In this document: positions 1-12,268 of the stretch, in pieces
Position numbering within the stretch: the stretch's first letter is position 1
Layout of the letters: each line of letters starts with the position of its first letter
DNA from: Hevea brasiliensis
Taxonomy: Eukaryota; Streptophyta; Magnoliopsida; Malpighiales; Euphorbiaceae
Direction: 5' to 3'
Length of the DNA: 64,000 nucleotides
Assembly (NCBI RefSeq): GCF_030052815.1
Contig: NC_079496.1
Span: forward strand, 35,675,593-35,739,592
Program-made: the position numbers and the translations under genes
The notes under the pieces: model-generated
Database searches by the model: none
Told to the model about the DNA's origin: nothing
The model's input: the letters and a program-made list of their open reading frames with translations, nothing else

Positions 1-2316
1 CTTGGATTTAAGCTACAAGAGGTTAGTGCATATTTTCATATCTCTCACTCTTTATTCCATGTTAGAGGCTTAAATTGAGTAAGAAATTATAAGGAATTGA
101 AATAAAATATATGTGTATGAACACCAAGAAATTTGGCAGCCATGGGAGGAGTTTGGAAATTATTGATTTGTTTGAGCTAAATAGCTTAGAAATGGTTGTT
201 GATAAGGATATTTGAGCTAGATGTTGATTTGGGCATGTTAGATAAAGTGATGGATTGTTAGGGTTAGGGTTTTGAGATTTAATTGAGGGTTTAATGCTTA
301 GATGTTTAAATTAAATTTTAATGGTCAATTAGTGACCATTTGATGAATTTTGACCTTAAATTGGAGACTGTTGTGATATTAGAATTGAAATGGTATGCTG
401 CCATGGTGACCTACAGATTTGGACATGAGTCCAGCAGGTTTGGGCAGCCATAACTTGAATTCTAGAGGTTCAATTGGTGCAAGGCTAATTGGACATGAAA
501 CTAGACACATAATGACACAACTTTGGTGGAGAAACCATGCCCATAAAACCAAACCAAGTGGACCAAAAGCTTGCCCCAATCCGGGTGACCTGCAATCTGT
601 TTCTGCAGAATGGCCAAATGAACAGTATTTGGTCATTTAGCCATAACTCAGTGTATAATGGTCCAATTGACCTGAAATTTCACCATCAACAAGATAAGAT
701 ATAGACCAACAACTTTCATGAAGAAACCTACCCCAAATTATGACCAGAACCTATCCAACAAGGGAGTTGCAGTCACTATTCACTGTACTGTAGATATGGT
801 CAGTCTAGAAAAATTCCAATCCGGCCAGTTGTGGTTTTTGGACCATAACTTGAGCTACAAAACTCCAAATGGAGTGATTCGAAAAAGGAAATTCAACTAG
901 ACAAAATAAGGAACAACTTTCATGCTGATCATTTTGCTAAATTCCCACTACAAAAATGACTAATGGAACAATAAAAATAAGGTAGGAAAACTGAAAATTC
1001 TGCTCAATTAACTTTAAGCTTAGAAATGGTATTGCAACCAATACCAACAAATTTTGAATGCAAAATGTAGCATGTTGGGAGTATTAAAACCAATGTACCT
1101 ATTGTTTATGCAAAAGTCAACATTTTGGTTTACTAATGAAGTAAATAGTAACACCAAAACTTGAAATTCAAAAATTGTAAAACTCAAAAGTGTCAAATGC
1201 CCTAGTATACCTAACAAGATTGGTTTGGATAGCTTGGCATGCCAATAGGGTTCAGTTAGCAGTACTGCACAAGGCATTATGCCATTCTATGATTTCATGG
1301 CTTTCAGCCATTCTGACATTATATTGATACTTGGCCTTGTGCCTAATGTTATCTGACTTATTAGTACATTTGCCTGCCGGAGACATATATGTGACCGATG
1401 GTGTGACGGCCCGAGGTACTTGATACCCAGTGCTAGTTTACCCGTTTATCCAGTCCAGTCGTCCAGTATAGGTTACTTGAGCAACCAAAAATGAAAGTGG
1501 ATAAATTTAATGAAATAATGAATATAAAAAGTACAAAATAAGTAAGACTACAAATACTCATCGAAAATTTATTTGCAATGAGACATCAATACATTTACTG
1601 CATATTTATTTTATGTTATTTCTTTTTATTTTATTATTGGCACCACTAAGCATTATTGCTTAGCACGTTGCTTTTGCCACGCGTAGGTTCTGGAGAGATC
1701 GACCGAGAGCCCAGTAGACCACAGACAGGGTGAGACCTTCTACAGCTCTGCACAGTGTCCGTGTCACCTCACCGACGTCAGTGCATTGGTAGGACACTAG
1801 GTTTCATTTTGGGTATTTTGTAATTAACTTTTATTTTCTCATATGTAATTGAAACTTATGTAATGTATTTTGGTATTAATGTAAATAGTGGAAATTGTGT
1901 TTATGAATGAAAAAGTGAATATTTATTTATGTCTTTTACATGATTATCATATGAGATGAATGATTGAGGAATGGAAATGTTGTTAAAAAAAAATAATATT
2001 GGGATTTTTTTGATGAAATGGAGTTTGGGATTGATTGAAAATATTGGAAGTGTTTTTCACTGGTTCCAAAGAACTGTTTTCTCCATTTTTAGCCGGTACT
2101 CTGTCGGATTTTCTATAAAATTTGCGGAACCTCAATAAAATTATGATTTCAATAAATGACTAAAATGAATTATATTTCACAAATTGTACTCCATAACTAT
2201 GAAAAAAAATAAATAAATTAGGAAGAATAAAAATGATTGAATTAAAATAGGGTGTTCCGGTACACTGTGTGGCATATCTTGCTCGGCTACACTGTAGACG
2301 GGTAAGGGGTGTCACA
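1..2316 (+). mobile_element. Ty3/gypsy LTR, family A-like, 5' end outside window
   Basis: This is the 3' part of a long terminal repeat read on the + strand. It ends in GGTAAGGGGTGTCACA, the same end that the LTRs of element A show on the opposite strand at 46960 and 56990. Internal landmarks are shared with those LTRs: a splice-donor-like GAG|GTTAGTGC near 25, 'ATAACT' modules at 450, 643 and 845, and the twin hairpin at 1646-1683. No primer-binding site follows position 2316, so this is a solo LTR or the 3' LTR of an element lying to the left. It has diverged clearly from element A, so it is an older insertion or a related subfamily. There is no coding content; the short ORFs here are chance. 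Confidence 0.85.
1646..1683 (+). other. Twin hairpin in family A-like LTR
   Basis: After CACCACT come two adjacent inverted repeats. Hairpin 1 is CTAAGCA/TGCTTAG with a 4-nt loop. Hairpin 2 is CACGTTGC-TTTT-GCCACGCG, with most positions paired, and GTAGGT follows. The same arrangement recurs in LTR families B and C with different stem sequences (see findings). The function is unknown. Confidence 0.6.
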
Positions 2317-3504
2317 GTTTCCTTAGGTTATTATCAAAAACTTGGATCATAATCAATAAAACCTAATTGCTACTCATGTTCAATCTTACACAATAATTAC
2401 GAATTATGAAGATGAACTAGCAATTGATCAAATCAAATAATTAACTAATAGGCCTTTTTAGCAAATCATTCAACAGATCAAAAACAATTAAATCAGAAAA
2501 CAATAGATATTCAAAAACAAATAAATTAAATTAAGAATCTGGTCTCACAAATCATACATAAAAACTTGAATTCCTTGAATTGAATTAAAAACTTCGCCAC
2601 TCACGTTCATGGCTTACATAAAAAATAAAGAAAGATAAAGAAGAAATCTAAAAAGAATAGAGAATGAAGGTGTTCTATGGAGAACAAAAGTCTGAATTGG
2701 GATGCTCTTAGCTGCTGCCCAAAGACGTATTTATAGTAAAAAACCTAACCCCAAAGATAGGAACCAAACTATGAAAGGTTTTGAAATTCAAAAGATAGAT
2801 TTTCAGCCTGCATTCATGTCTCTAGAATCAAGGCCGATTTTCAGTGACTTTCTTTCCGAATCTGCCTCTGCCCTCTTCAGGAAAGTTGTAGCCTTATTTC
2901 TTAGCTTTCCAACTGGTACTTATTTGCCTAAATCTAAGGTCTACAGCCCAAGTTACGGCCCAAAAATTAGGACTGGTTTAGATAGATGGTCCAGCCCATA
3001 GTGACGACTTCATTGCCGTTTTTGACAATTAAAATGGCCTCTTCTCGCGTCCAGCCCTTCATAGAAGTTTTAGAGGTGGCTCTTGAGGTTCAATTGGGCT
3101 AGGGCTTGCTTCATTTGGACATCTAAAACTCCAGATACAAAATAAATATCAAAACTAATCGTGACACATTAAGTCTAGGCTTTTGCAATAGATCCATAGC
3201 TCATTTTGTCAACCTTGGAGACTAATTTGGGCTTTGGTGCTTCTTTGTCATTTGAAGTGCTCTATCTTAGCTTTTCAATGGATTAAATAGCACTCAATTT
3301 GGAGACCTGCAACTTTAGAAACACCTAAAAAATACAGCAAAGGTCAAATGCTAAAAATTTCTCCATTTAATACAATTATTCCACAACTATATAAAAATAT
3401 GCCTAAATGATAAATATATTTTAACCAACTGAATGAAACATAAAAATACACTAAAAGCACTAAATGTGATGAGAGTAAAATTAATAAATTATGCACTTAT
3501 CACA
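2317..3504 (-). mobile_element. LTR-like fragment with promoter, unclassified
   Basis: Read on the - strand from 3504, this non-coding segment starts TGTGATAAGTGCAT, runs through about 770 bases, reaches a TATA-type box (TATAAATA at 2735-2728) and then a leader-like stretch of about 400 bases. This layout resembles U3-R-U5 of a plant LTR retrotransposon. I inferred that from layout only: no reverse transcriptase, primer-binding site or second LTR is visible, and the left edge abuts the gypsy LTR ending at 2316. The 99-codon + strand ORF at 2702-3001 matches no family I recognise and is probably a shadow. Confidence 0.4.
2728..2735 (-). promoter_or_regulatory. TATA box of LTR-like fragment
   Basis: TATAAATA on the - strand, followed about 30 bases downstream by a leader-like, coding-free stretch. 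This is predicted from sequence alone. Confidence 0.35.
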
Positions 3505-3673
3505 ATTCATAAAGTGCATTGAATAATAGTATAACAAATATAAGTTACAATTAAATTGAACATTACCTTTAAATGTTTGTAAATCAACAAAATGACAAAT
3601 GATATCAGCAAAAAGTAACATATTTCATAAATTTATGTATTTACAATTTCACTATCCATTATTACAATATAAT

Positions 3674-4407
3674 TTATTCACTATCATTGTCATATTTATG
3701 AAGTTCTTCTTCATCTTCTTCATCGCTTTCTGTTGTAAAATTTAGATCTGTCTCATTTAGTAGTTCCTCTTCTTCAACAACTATAAGCTCTAGTGGTTCA
3801 CCACTTGGATCATCTAGGGGTCCAATTTGTTCACCTTCTACTGCTGTATTAATTTGCAATACTTCAACTACCTCATCTTGAAATGCTTGGTCAAAAATTT
3901 CCCCTGTTAAATTTGTTTGAGGCATGATAACAATGGACCTAAGCTTAACTTTACACGCTGCATACCAGTCAGCCTTGTCCTGTCTCAGGCTAGAATAAGG
4001 GAGGCAAACCACTTGTTCAGCTTGCGAAGTAAGTATGAACGGATCATATTTATTAAATCTTTTTCGATGATTAATATCCACTAAGTTTACTGTTTATGAA
4101 CCTTAATACCTACATCTGGAGTTAAATCAAACCATTCACACATGCAGAGAATAGTTCTCTTTATTGGTAATGCAGGATACTCTATTTGAACTACTTTTTT
4201 CAAGATACCATAGTAATCATTAGAGTTGTCACCATATGTTGAACCCCTAATGCAAACTCCGCCATTCATCGTAGATCGATTAGCACCATGGTTGCTTGTG
4301 TGAAATCTATAACCATTTATGAAATACACAGGATATGATTTCACACTTCTTAATGGTCCCTCCGCTAAATCCTTAATGAATTTATTCTCAATGTTTGAAC
4401 ACCTTGC
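3674..4407 (-). pseudogene. CACTA transposase, DUF4216 C-terminal domain
   Basis: This is the C-terminal exon of a TNP2-type CACTA transposase. The reading frame from 4407 runs through 'FINGYRFHT', then 'WFDLTPDVGIKVHKQ', and after a stop at 4087 resumes as 'INHRKRFNKYDPFILTSQAEQV', which is the order seen in the DUF4216 domain of plant CACTA proteins. A highly acidic tail rich in Glu and Asp ends at 3674. A plausible 3' splice site (TTATCAG) precedes 4407. The DUF4218 and TNP2 domains lie upstream on the same strand at 4721-6321. The internal stop between the two halves, and the missing N-terminal half of the transposase, make this a pseudogene. The role of DUF4216 in transposition is not established. 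Confidence 0.8.
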
Positions 4408-4720
4408 CTGATAAGTTGAAGAAAATTGAAATCATTATTATTACATACTACATTGTTTGAAGCTTAACAATTAAATTAGTTAGATGAATTGATACTTACA
4501 TAAGATTTGAACTAATCTACAAATTTGTTTTCTAATGCTTCATCAATTTTCGCATCACCAGTATTACGCGATGTTTATCACAACTCAGTTAGGAACAAAC
4601 TACAAATACAATTAAATTGGGAAGATCTTAGAGGGAAAGAAAAATTCAAAATGATTTTGGTGGATTTAACTTAAATTTAGGTATTCGGTAAACTTACTTG
4701 ACATATATGTCAATTTCAGC

Positions 4721-5260
4721 TCAATTTAGTAGGACATATATTTGAGCAGCCTTATATTCATCATCAGCCAACACCCTCATTTTCGTTCTGCCATATGGTC
4801 GACTGGGATACTTGAAGATTAATAAATTACCTTCAACGTCAACATCATCCCCACCATCATCATTACGGGGTACTTGTCGATCCCGCGTTATTACATGAGG
4901 TTCAAAATAATGCGCACAAATATTGGATGCTTCTTTAATTAAGTACACATTACATATGGAACCTTCTACTTTTGCTTTATTCTTTACATTTTGCTTCAGG
5001 TGGCATAGAAATCTGAAAATTAAAAACATATTATGAAAGTGGCTTATAAAAAGTGATCGATGCATTTCACAACATTGAAAGAAAAAAAAAAAAGTATCTA
5101 TTACCTTTCAAAAGGATACATCCACTGATATTGTACCGGGCCTGCAATTTTTGCTTCATATGGTAAATGGATGGGAAGATGCTCCATTGAGTCAAAGAAG
5201 GCAGGAGGAAATATGTGCTCTAATTTGCAAATAATAATGGGAATTTTTTATTCTAGATGC
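4721..5260 (-). pseudogene. CACTA transposase, DUF4218 domain
   Basis: This is the middle domain of the TNP2-type protein. The first exon (about 5260-5106) encodes 'FFDSMEHLPIHLPYEAKIAGP' followed by 'VQYQWMYPFER', the hallmark start of DUF4218. A splice donor follows at 5105, and the frame resumes near 5010 with 'NVKNKAKVEGSI' and an 'ICAHYFEP' motif, ending with 'EYKAAQIYVLLN' at 4721. Position and order (TNP2, DUF4218, DUF4216) match plant CACTA transposases. The 4411-4720 interval between this domain and DUF4216 is AT-rich and looks intronic. I see no clean full-length frame, so the gene is probably dead. Confidence 0.75.
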
Positions 5261-5274
5261 TCCATTTCTTGAGC

Positions 5275-6321
5275 TTAATATTTGTAGAAGTAAGATGTTT
5301 GAAAAAAAAAGCTCAACTCGGTCAATGCTTGCCAAACTGTATTTGGAAGGAGCTCACAAAATGCAATGGGTAATAACCTCTGCATAAATACATGACAATC
5401 GTGACTTTTCATGCCAAAAAGCTTGTTCTTATGCATATCAATGCACATTCCCATGTTAGACACATAACCGTCTGGAAACTTAAGGTTTTTCACCCACTCA
5501 CATAAAACCTCCTTTTGCTGTTTATCAAGAACATAACAAGCCTTTGGATATTTATCCGTTTGCAAATTTCTCTCCAATTCTTTTCTACGACATAAATGTG
5601 CCATATTTTCCATAGCTTTTGCATTATCATTCGTTTTCCCTTCTATATTCATCACTGTATTGAATGTATTCTTAAAGACATTTTTCTCAATATGCATGAC
5701 ATCTAAATTATGATGTATGAGATTAGAATACCAATATGGTAAATCCCAAAATATGCTCTTTTGTCGCCAACCAGTGTTTCTAGCTATGACTAAATTAACT
5801 ACTTCACTATCAATGTCTATTGCTCTCCTCAGTCCTAAATCTTCTATTTGCAAAAAAGTGTCTTCACTGCTTAAAATTGGAAGAGACTCAGACATACATA
5901 CTTTTCCTTTAAGGAAATTTACCATGTTCCGTCTAAATGGATGGTTATCTGAAAGAAACTTACGGTGATTGTCAAACCAACTAATTTTCCCTCCATGACT
6001 CAGTGAAAATGCATTTGAATAATCCATACAATATGGACATTCTAATCTCCCTGCAGTGCTCCACTCAGACAGCATTGAATATGCAGGGAAATCACTAATT
6101 GTCCACATCAAAGCAGCCCTCATTTGGAAATTTTGCTTCTTAGATACATCATACGTCTGCACCCCTACTTCCCACAACTGAGTTAGTTTAGCAATTAGTG
6201 GTTGCAAATAGACATCTAACCGTTGCTTGGGATTTTGTGATCCAAAGTGAAATTCCTCCAACTCCATTTTACAATAACATATTATATCAGTCATGTTTAA
6301 AATGCGTACTTTGGACAGCAT
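5275..6321 (-). pseudogene. CACTA (En/Spm) TNP2 transposase, N-terminally truncated
   Basis: A 348-codon frame carries the tnp2 transposase family signature: 'DVYLQPLIAKLTQLWEVGV', then 'MRAALMWTISDFPAYSMLS', 'CPYCMDYS', and 'HHNLDVMHIEKNVFKNTFNT'. The cut-and-paste enzyme of CACTA elements recognises the CACTA ends; this fragment covers only the middle to C-terminal part of the tnp2 domain. The usual N-terminal half, with the Transpos_assoc domain and a Cys/His-rich stretch, is absent. The first 20 or so residues do not fit the family, so the Met at 6321 is not a native start. The 3' part of the gene continues to 3674. It is therefore a truncated, non-functional copy, although the central frame is surprisingly open. 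Confidence 0.85.
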
Positions 6322-6345
6322 GATGCTATCGAATATATCTATTGT

Positions 6346-6720
6346 GCAAGGAACTACTTGTGTATTTATGGTTAAATGAACATCTCAAAAGGTTGGCTCA
6401 ATGGACAGGGTTGCCAAGAGTAAAACAGATAAAAAGCAGAGGAAAAAGGTAATTCACCATCAAAGAAGCTACAAGCAAAGAACCCGATCCCTTCACTGCA
6501 GATTTCAAATAACAGTCTGTCTTTCTTTATTTGATCCTTTGGTTCATCTTCTTCTATCAATCTCTTAAATTTCTTATTTCCCTGGAATTTTGTCAAAATG
6601 ATTGAATCTTCCAATCGAGCCTTTTCAAATAGAATTCCAATTTTCTGATATTAACCTTCACCAATTATCATCATATCAATTCACAAATCCTTATGTCCTC
6701 AACTTCATACTCTAAATAGT
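6346..6720. repeat. Duplicated segment, copy 1
   Basis: This segment is repeated in the same orientation at about 7236-7560. Both copies share GAACTACTTGTGTAT / GAAACTACTTATGTAT starts, 'AATTCACCATC', 'AGCAAAGAACC' and 'CAAATTCAGAAT' motifs in the same order, with many substitutions. The 80-codon - strand ORF at 6372-6614 lies inside it and is not conserved as a frame in copy 2, so I do not treat it as a gene. It may be 5' sequence of the CACTA element. Confidence 0.6.
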
Positions 6721-7235
6721 CTAAATCCCCAAATTCAGAATCAGAAGAGCCATTTGGCTTATCTTCCTCTCTTTTACAACTTTTATCTCTTACTATTCTT
6801 TCTTCCCCTTTATTGATGGATGAAGCAACTTGCCTTTTTAACCAAGAACCTAAAAGGCTCCACTAGCTGCTTTTCTTGGCCTTTCATTAGCTTTATTCAT
6901 AAGATGAATATAACCTCATACCCATCAAAGGACATTTTATTACCAAGAAATCCTTCCTACATGCCCACCTAAGCACTATAGTTTGGGTCCTAATCTTATT
7001 AGAAACATAAAAAAAAATTCCAATATGATGCACAAAAGCCTTTTAAACTTATTTCCAAACCCCAAATGATCTCCCAAAATTAATGCATTCTACTTTTCTA
7101 TCTTCTTTAACACTAATAACCATAAAAGCTCATGTAACACAACCACCACCCGTTTCTCATATTAAAACAAACAAAAATATGGCTCATATTTCAATTGCTA
7201 TAAGCATAATGCTATGAAACATATCTCTTTTGAAA

Positions 7236-7565
7236 GAAACTACTTATGTATTCATGGTCAAATAAACATATCAAAAAGATGGCTCAATGGATATTCCATA
7301 TTAAAATAAATAAAAAGTAGAGGAAGAAGGTAATTCACCATCCAATAAGCTGTAAGCAAAGAACCAAATCCCCTCATTGCATATTTCAATTAACAATACG
7401 TCCTTTTTTATTTCTTGGGTTAATCTTCTTCTACCAGTCCCTTAATTTCTTATTTCCCCAGAATTTTGTCAAATTGATAGTCCAATTTCATTGCCTCATC
7501 ATTACTTGCATCAACTTCAAACTTTGAATAGTCCAAATCTTCAAATTCAGAATTAGAAGAGCTTC
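7236..7565. repeat. Duplicated segment, copy 2
   Basis: This is the second, diverged copy of the 6346-6720 segment, about 890 bp away and in the same orientation. The DNA between the copies, and from 7570 to 8250, shows no gene. It is AT-rich, with a short local duplication around 7840-7910 (an AAAAATCTATTATAAATACTA unit seen twice). Confidence 0.6.
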
Positions 7566-8313
7566 TATTTTATGTCTTTATACGTGTTGCTAATTCTATC
7601 AGTTACATTTACTGGTATTGGGAATAGTTCTAAGAAACCTTTTTCAATATCCTATGGTAGTTTATAACTGGTTAGTTATATTACTTACTTCTATTATGTG
7701 TCATTATACTCATCGTTAATGTTATCACACTTTGTTGTTTAGCTGAGTGTTTGTGCCAAATTATTCACAATTTTGAATTCTCAAATTTATATATTACATT
7801 CTCTATCCTTTGAATCTAACTCATTAGAAAAAATCTATTATAAATACTACATAACCATATCAAATACTAGATAACCATTAGAAAAAATCTATTATAAATA
7901 CTAGATAACCAAATTACTCAGTGGCAGAAAAAATTTAGCAGATTACTAAAATTTCAACAAAAAAAAATAATTAACTGGATTCAATAACTGACCAGAGGAT
8001 AAGAAAAAATTAATTGCCCACACGTCTTATTCCTTTCCTTACAACAGCTGCAGTAGCCAAAATCAAAATGAATCCATTAAAATTTTATAACAAAAATAAA
8101 AGATATAAAAATAATCACAAACGACATATCGAATTTCATAAATCTCAAAGCAAAGAGAATTAAATTAAATATCAATGCCCAAAACTAAATCCATTCCTAA
8201 ATCAACCATACCCATAACCTAACAAAATTTCAAATATAAACAAACCTGTGACAAAATCGGGTAGAGAATGTGAGTTTGGAGTAAGCCACAGAGAGACAGA
8301 CTGTGAACGAGGG

Positions 8314-8316
<3 letters not shown>

Positions 8317-8358
<42 letters not shown>
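8317..8358. repeat. (GA)n microsatellite
   Basis: An uninterrupted GA dinucleotide run of about 42 bp. The + strand ORF across it (8248-8457) encodes an Arg-Glu repeat produced by the microsatellite and is not a gene. Confidence 0.95.
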
Positions 8359-8364
<6 letters not shown>

Positions 8365-8958
8365 GGCAAGAGAGAGGAGAGATTTTTGTTTCTTTATTTC
8401 TTTCACAACATATTTTATTTCTTTTTTTTTTCTTTCATAAAAAAATTTTTACCATAAAATATTCTTTCATAAAGGACAAGTAAATTTGTCAATTTAAATA
8501 TTTTAGCAAGTAAATTTTTTTATGAGTTATATATTTTTATATTTTATAATTGGGAGAAATAAATTTTGCTAATGCCATACAATAAATATGTTCATTGAGA
8601 TTTACAATATTTTAGTTTCATGATTAATTAATAATATTTTGATAAATAATAATTTTAAAGTTGAATCCAATAACTTGAAGTTAATTAAGAGATTAATTAG
8701 ATTTAGGAGACCCCATTTTTGTGTCTCAACTAAATTAGTATTTCCTATCAATTATAACAAAACAACTAAATCAGTGTATCCAACACGCCAAGAAGAGAAG
8801 ATTAGTATAAAATTGTGTGAATGCAATTACTGAATGCTTGGATTATAAGATTCGAAACTTTGAAATTTTGAATGGATCACAAATACTAATTAATTTAAAG
8901 CAAGACTTTGAAAAAGTATATATGAGTTTGTTTGATACTGCCAAAATACATAATATAT

Positions 8959-8976
8959 GTGTGTGTGTGTGTGTGT
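8959..8976. repeat. (GT)n microsatellite
   Basis: A short GT run within gene-free AT-rich DNA (8360-9140), in which I see nothing else recognisable. Confidence 0.9.
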
Positions 8977-9139
8977 TCATGAAATTAGAATGAAATATCA
9001 CCAACTTTGTTGATGAATTATGATGAAATATCACTAATTAATATTTTATAATTAAACTCGATGATTAATGCTATCAAGTATATATCTCTATATTAATGCT
9101 TTCTAATTAATCTATACAAAAATATACTTACTTTTACTA

Positions 9140-10215
9140 ATTATTAAATTACCTGCTAATATAAATGTAGTAGGTAAATTGCCTACTAATATATGAAATA
9201 GTAGCTAATATTTTTAATTTATATATTTATATTTCTTTCTTTCATTACCGACTAACTCAACTATAGTTGATAAATCACCTACTATGCTTCCAAATAGTAG
9301 CTGATAATTTAAAATTATATTTACTTTTACCAAAATAAAAAATTTGTAATTACATTACCTACTAACACAAAATGTAGTAAGTAAATTACCTACCATTAAT
9401 TGGAATAGTAACTAATATTTTTAAATTATATTTCTTTCTTGAATTACCCACTACTCTCATTATAGTCGGTAAATTACCTACAACACTCTTCAATAGTAGC
9501 TAATATTTTTAAATTAGATTTGTTTTTACTAAAATATAGAATTTCTTATTTTATTACCTACTAACTCATTTGTCGTAGGTAAATTACTGACTAATATTTC
9601 TAATAGTAGCTAAAATTTTTAAATTATATTTCTTTCTTAAATTACCAACTAACAGAAATATGATAGGTAAAATACCTAATAATATTTGCAATAATAGTTA
9701 ATATTTTTTAATTTATATTTCTTTCTTATGTTACCTACTGTCTTACGCATAGTCGGGAATTTACCTACTAACATCTTTCTCAAATGGTAGGTAATAATTT
9801 TGCTCAAATTTCTACTTTCTTTTACCAAAAAAATAAAATTTTATATTACTTACTAACCAACTTTTAGTCGGTAAACTACTTGCTAATACTAGGAGTAGTC
9901 GTTATTTTATTTTATTTTATTTATATTTTCTTCTACTAAAATACAATAATATTTCTTAAACTAGCTACTAATTTTCTATTAGTCAGTATATTACCTACCA
10001 CGCATAACAATAGTAGTTAAATATTTTGATCAATTTATATTTTCTTTTCTTAAAATGCAATAATATTTATTAAAATAGCTACTAACCTCCTATTAGCTGG
10101 TAAAGTATCTACTACGACTCACAATAGTAGCTCATTATTTTGATTAATTTATATTTTCTTTTGCTAAAATAAAAAAAATTCTTTTATATCTTACCTACTA
10201 AAATACACTAGCGGC
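9140..10215 (+). repeat. Degenerate ~110-bp tandem repeat array 1 with palindromic core
   Basis: About eleven units 90-120 bp long repeat a core of the form TTACCTACTAA, a short spacer, then TAGTNGGTAAATTACC, giving an imperfect inverted repeat. Each core is followed by a variant of AATAGTAGCTAAT and a T/A-rich linker containing TTTACTAAAATA. Cores fall near 9171, 9268, 9378, 9466, 9574, 9665, 9751, 9867, 9981 and 10095, with a last partial one near 10190. The same unit in the same orientation forms array 2 at 21520-22284. Subterminal repeats of CACTA transposons, which bind transposase, have this kind of build. That role is inferred from the CACTA-like end of array 2. Confidence 0.75.
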
Positions 10216-10219
10216 ATGG

Positions 10220-10221
<2 letters not shown>

Positions 10222-10301
<80 letters not shown>
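10222..10301. repeat. (TA)n microsatellite
   Basis: About 80 bp of uninterrupted TA directly after array 1. A TA run also directly precedes array 2. Confidence 0.95.
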
Positions 10302-10305
<4 letters not shown>

Positions 10306-11396
10306 TTTTAATTAAAAATATTTTAATATTACTATTTAAAATATTAAAATTCTAAAATGTTAGCAATAGATTTTAATCAAATAAGTTAACAATTGCTCTC
10401 AAATCAATGAACTTAAGAGCCATAAGTTTTTTTTTAATGGCCATAAATTATTCTTCATATATAATAATAATAAAATATTTTAAAATAATAAAAATAAAAT
10501 AAAATTAAAGTAAATTAAAATTTATTAAATGCATAAAAGGAAGAGAAAAAACTTTTAAATATTAATTTTTCTTCAAAGTAAATATGAGTCTTGATTTTAC
10601 TGCAATTGACTTTTTAAATTAAAAATTATGAACATAATAACATGTGATAATTATATTTAGTAATTATATTACATCTATTTAAAAAATACAGAAAATACTT
10701 AATGTTGACTTTTCTCTTTTAAAAAATTAAAAATGAATGGATAGGCATTACCTTTAATAATTCGACAAGTTTAAAAAAAATTTAATCATTAATTTCTCAC
10801 AAAAATTTAAAAATGTTTTATTCTAATTTAGGGCAGATATTTTAAAGGAAATTAACCTTTTAGTTGTAGTTGTAGTAATAATTGTATAATCATTATAATA
10901 TTATTTAAATTTTAAAATTAAATGTTTAAATACTAAATTTAATTGCAGTAAATGTATTCAAAAGTGTTTAACTTTCCTTTAAATAACTGTCATTGATGTT
11001 TTAAATTAAAATGTAAGAAACTTGTAATGAATGACAATTATATTTAGTAATGAATACTTATTCTATTATTTAAATTTAGAATATTAAAATAATTAAGAAT
11101 CGTATTTAAAAATAAAATTATATAATAATTATATATTACAAATGTTTAAAAAATATAAAAAAATTATTATCAATAAATTTAATTAAAAATTGCTACTAGC
11201 TATAAATGTGACAAATTTAAAATCCTATCTATTCTTGAATTTATTTTATAAAATCTGAACAACCTCTTCATCAGAAAGCGAACATGGAATATACATAAAT
11301 TAGCATATGTGTGTTCATTGAGTATAATTAATAAATTAATATGATTAACTCTTAGTTTTTCCTATTTCTAATTAAATTAAGCTTTTCTAGACATTT

Positions 11397-11397
<1 letters not shown>

Positions 11398-11440
<43 letters not shown>
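11398..11440. repeat. (TAA)n microsatellite
   Basis: A trinucleotide TAA run inside the first of the two duplicated AT-rich segments. A shorter run sits at the matching place in the second copy (about 12312-12330). Confidence 0.9.
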
Positions 11441-12149
11441 TTATTATAATATTAAAATGTAATAATTATATGATTTGTAACTTAAATATACATAATTAGG
11501 GAATTAATAACTTAATCATAATTTATAGAAATTGTATCATTAATTAATTTTTCTAAATAATAATAAAATAATATAACATAACATGACTAATATTAACTAA
11601 ATTAATAATATTAATTATTTATTAATATACTATAAAAAAATATCAAAAAAATAATGAAAATTGAATATTAATATAAATTTATTGTTTATCATAACTATGA
11701 AAATAAATTTTTATTTCATTTCATTTTTTCATAATCCATTTTATACAGCATTCAATATAAAATTAAAAATATGTCTTTATTAAATGAATACTAAAATAAG
11801 ATAAATAAAAATAAAATAATATTAAAGTAAATTAAAAATTATTAAATATATAAAAGAGAGAGAGAAAGAAAGCAAAATATTTTAACTCCATGTGACTACT
11901 TTCATAGTATAATTTTAAATTATTTTATTAACTTTAAAATATACATAATTATTAAATTTTTATAATTAAATGAAATAATTAAAAATTTAAGAATTATTAA
12001 ATGAGAAATTTATAAAATTATTAAACTATGTCTAATTTTTTTAATTAATTAACCATAAAAATTGTGATAATAATGTAATAGTAAAAATAATTAACATTAA
12101 TGGTAATAGTAATAATTAATTACATTAATTAATATAATTATTAAATATA

Positions 12150-12268
<119 letters not shown>

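Noticed and set aside
258..276. Telomere-like GTTAGGGTTAGGGTTT
   Set aside because: Only two imperfect units inside an LTR; no array.
2702..3001. 99-codon ORF on the + strand
   Set aside because: No recognisable motif; it runs against the LTR-like unit on the other strand.
9140..10215. Possible CRISPR array
   Set aside because: Units are degenerate, spacers are related to each other, and the context is plant transposon DNA.
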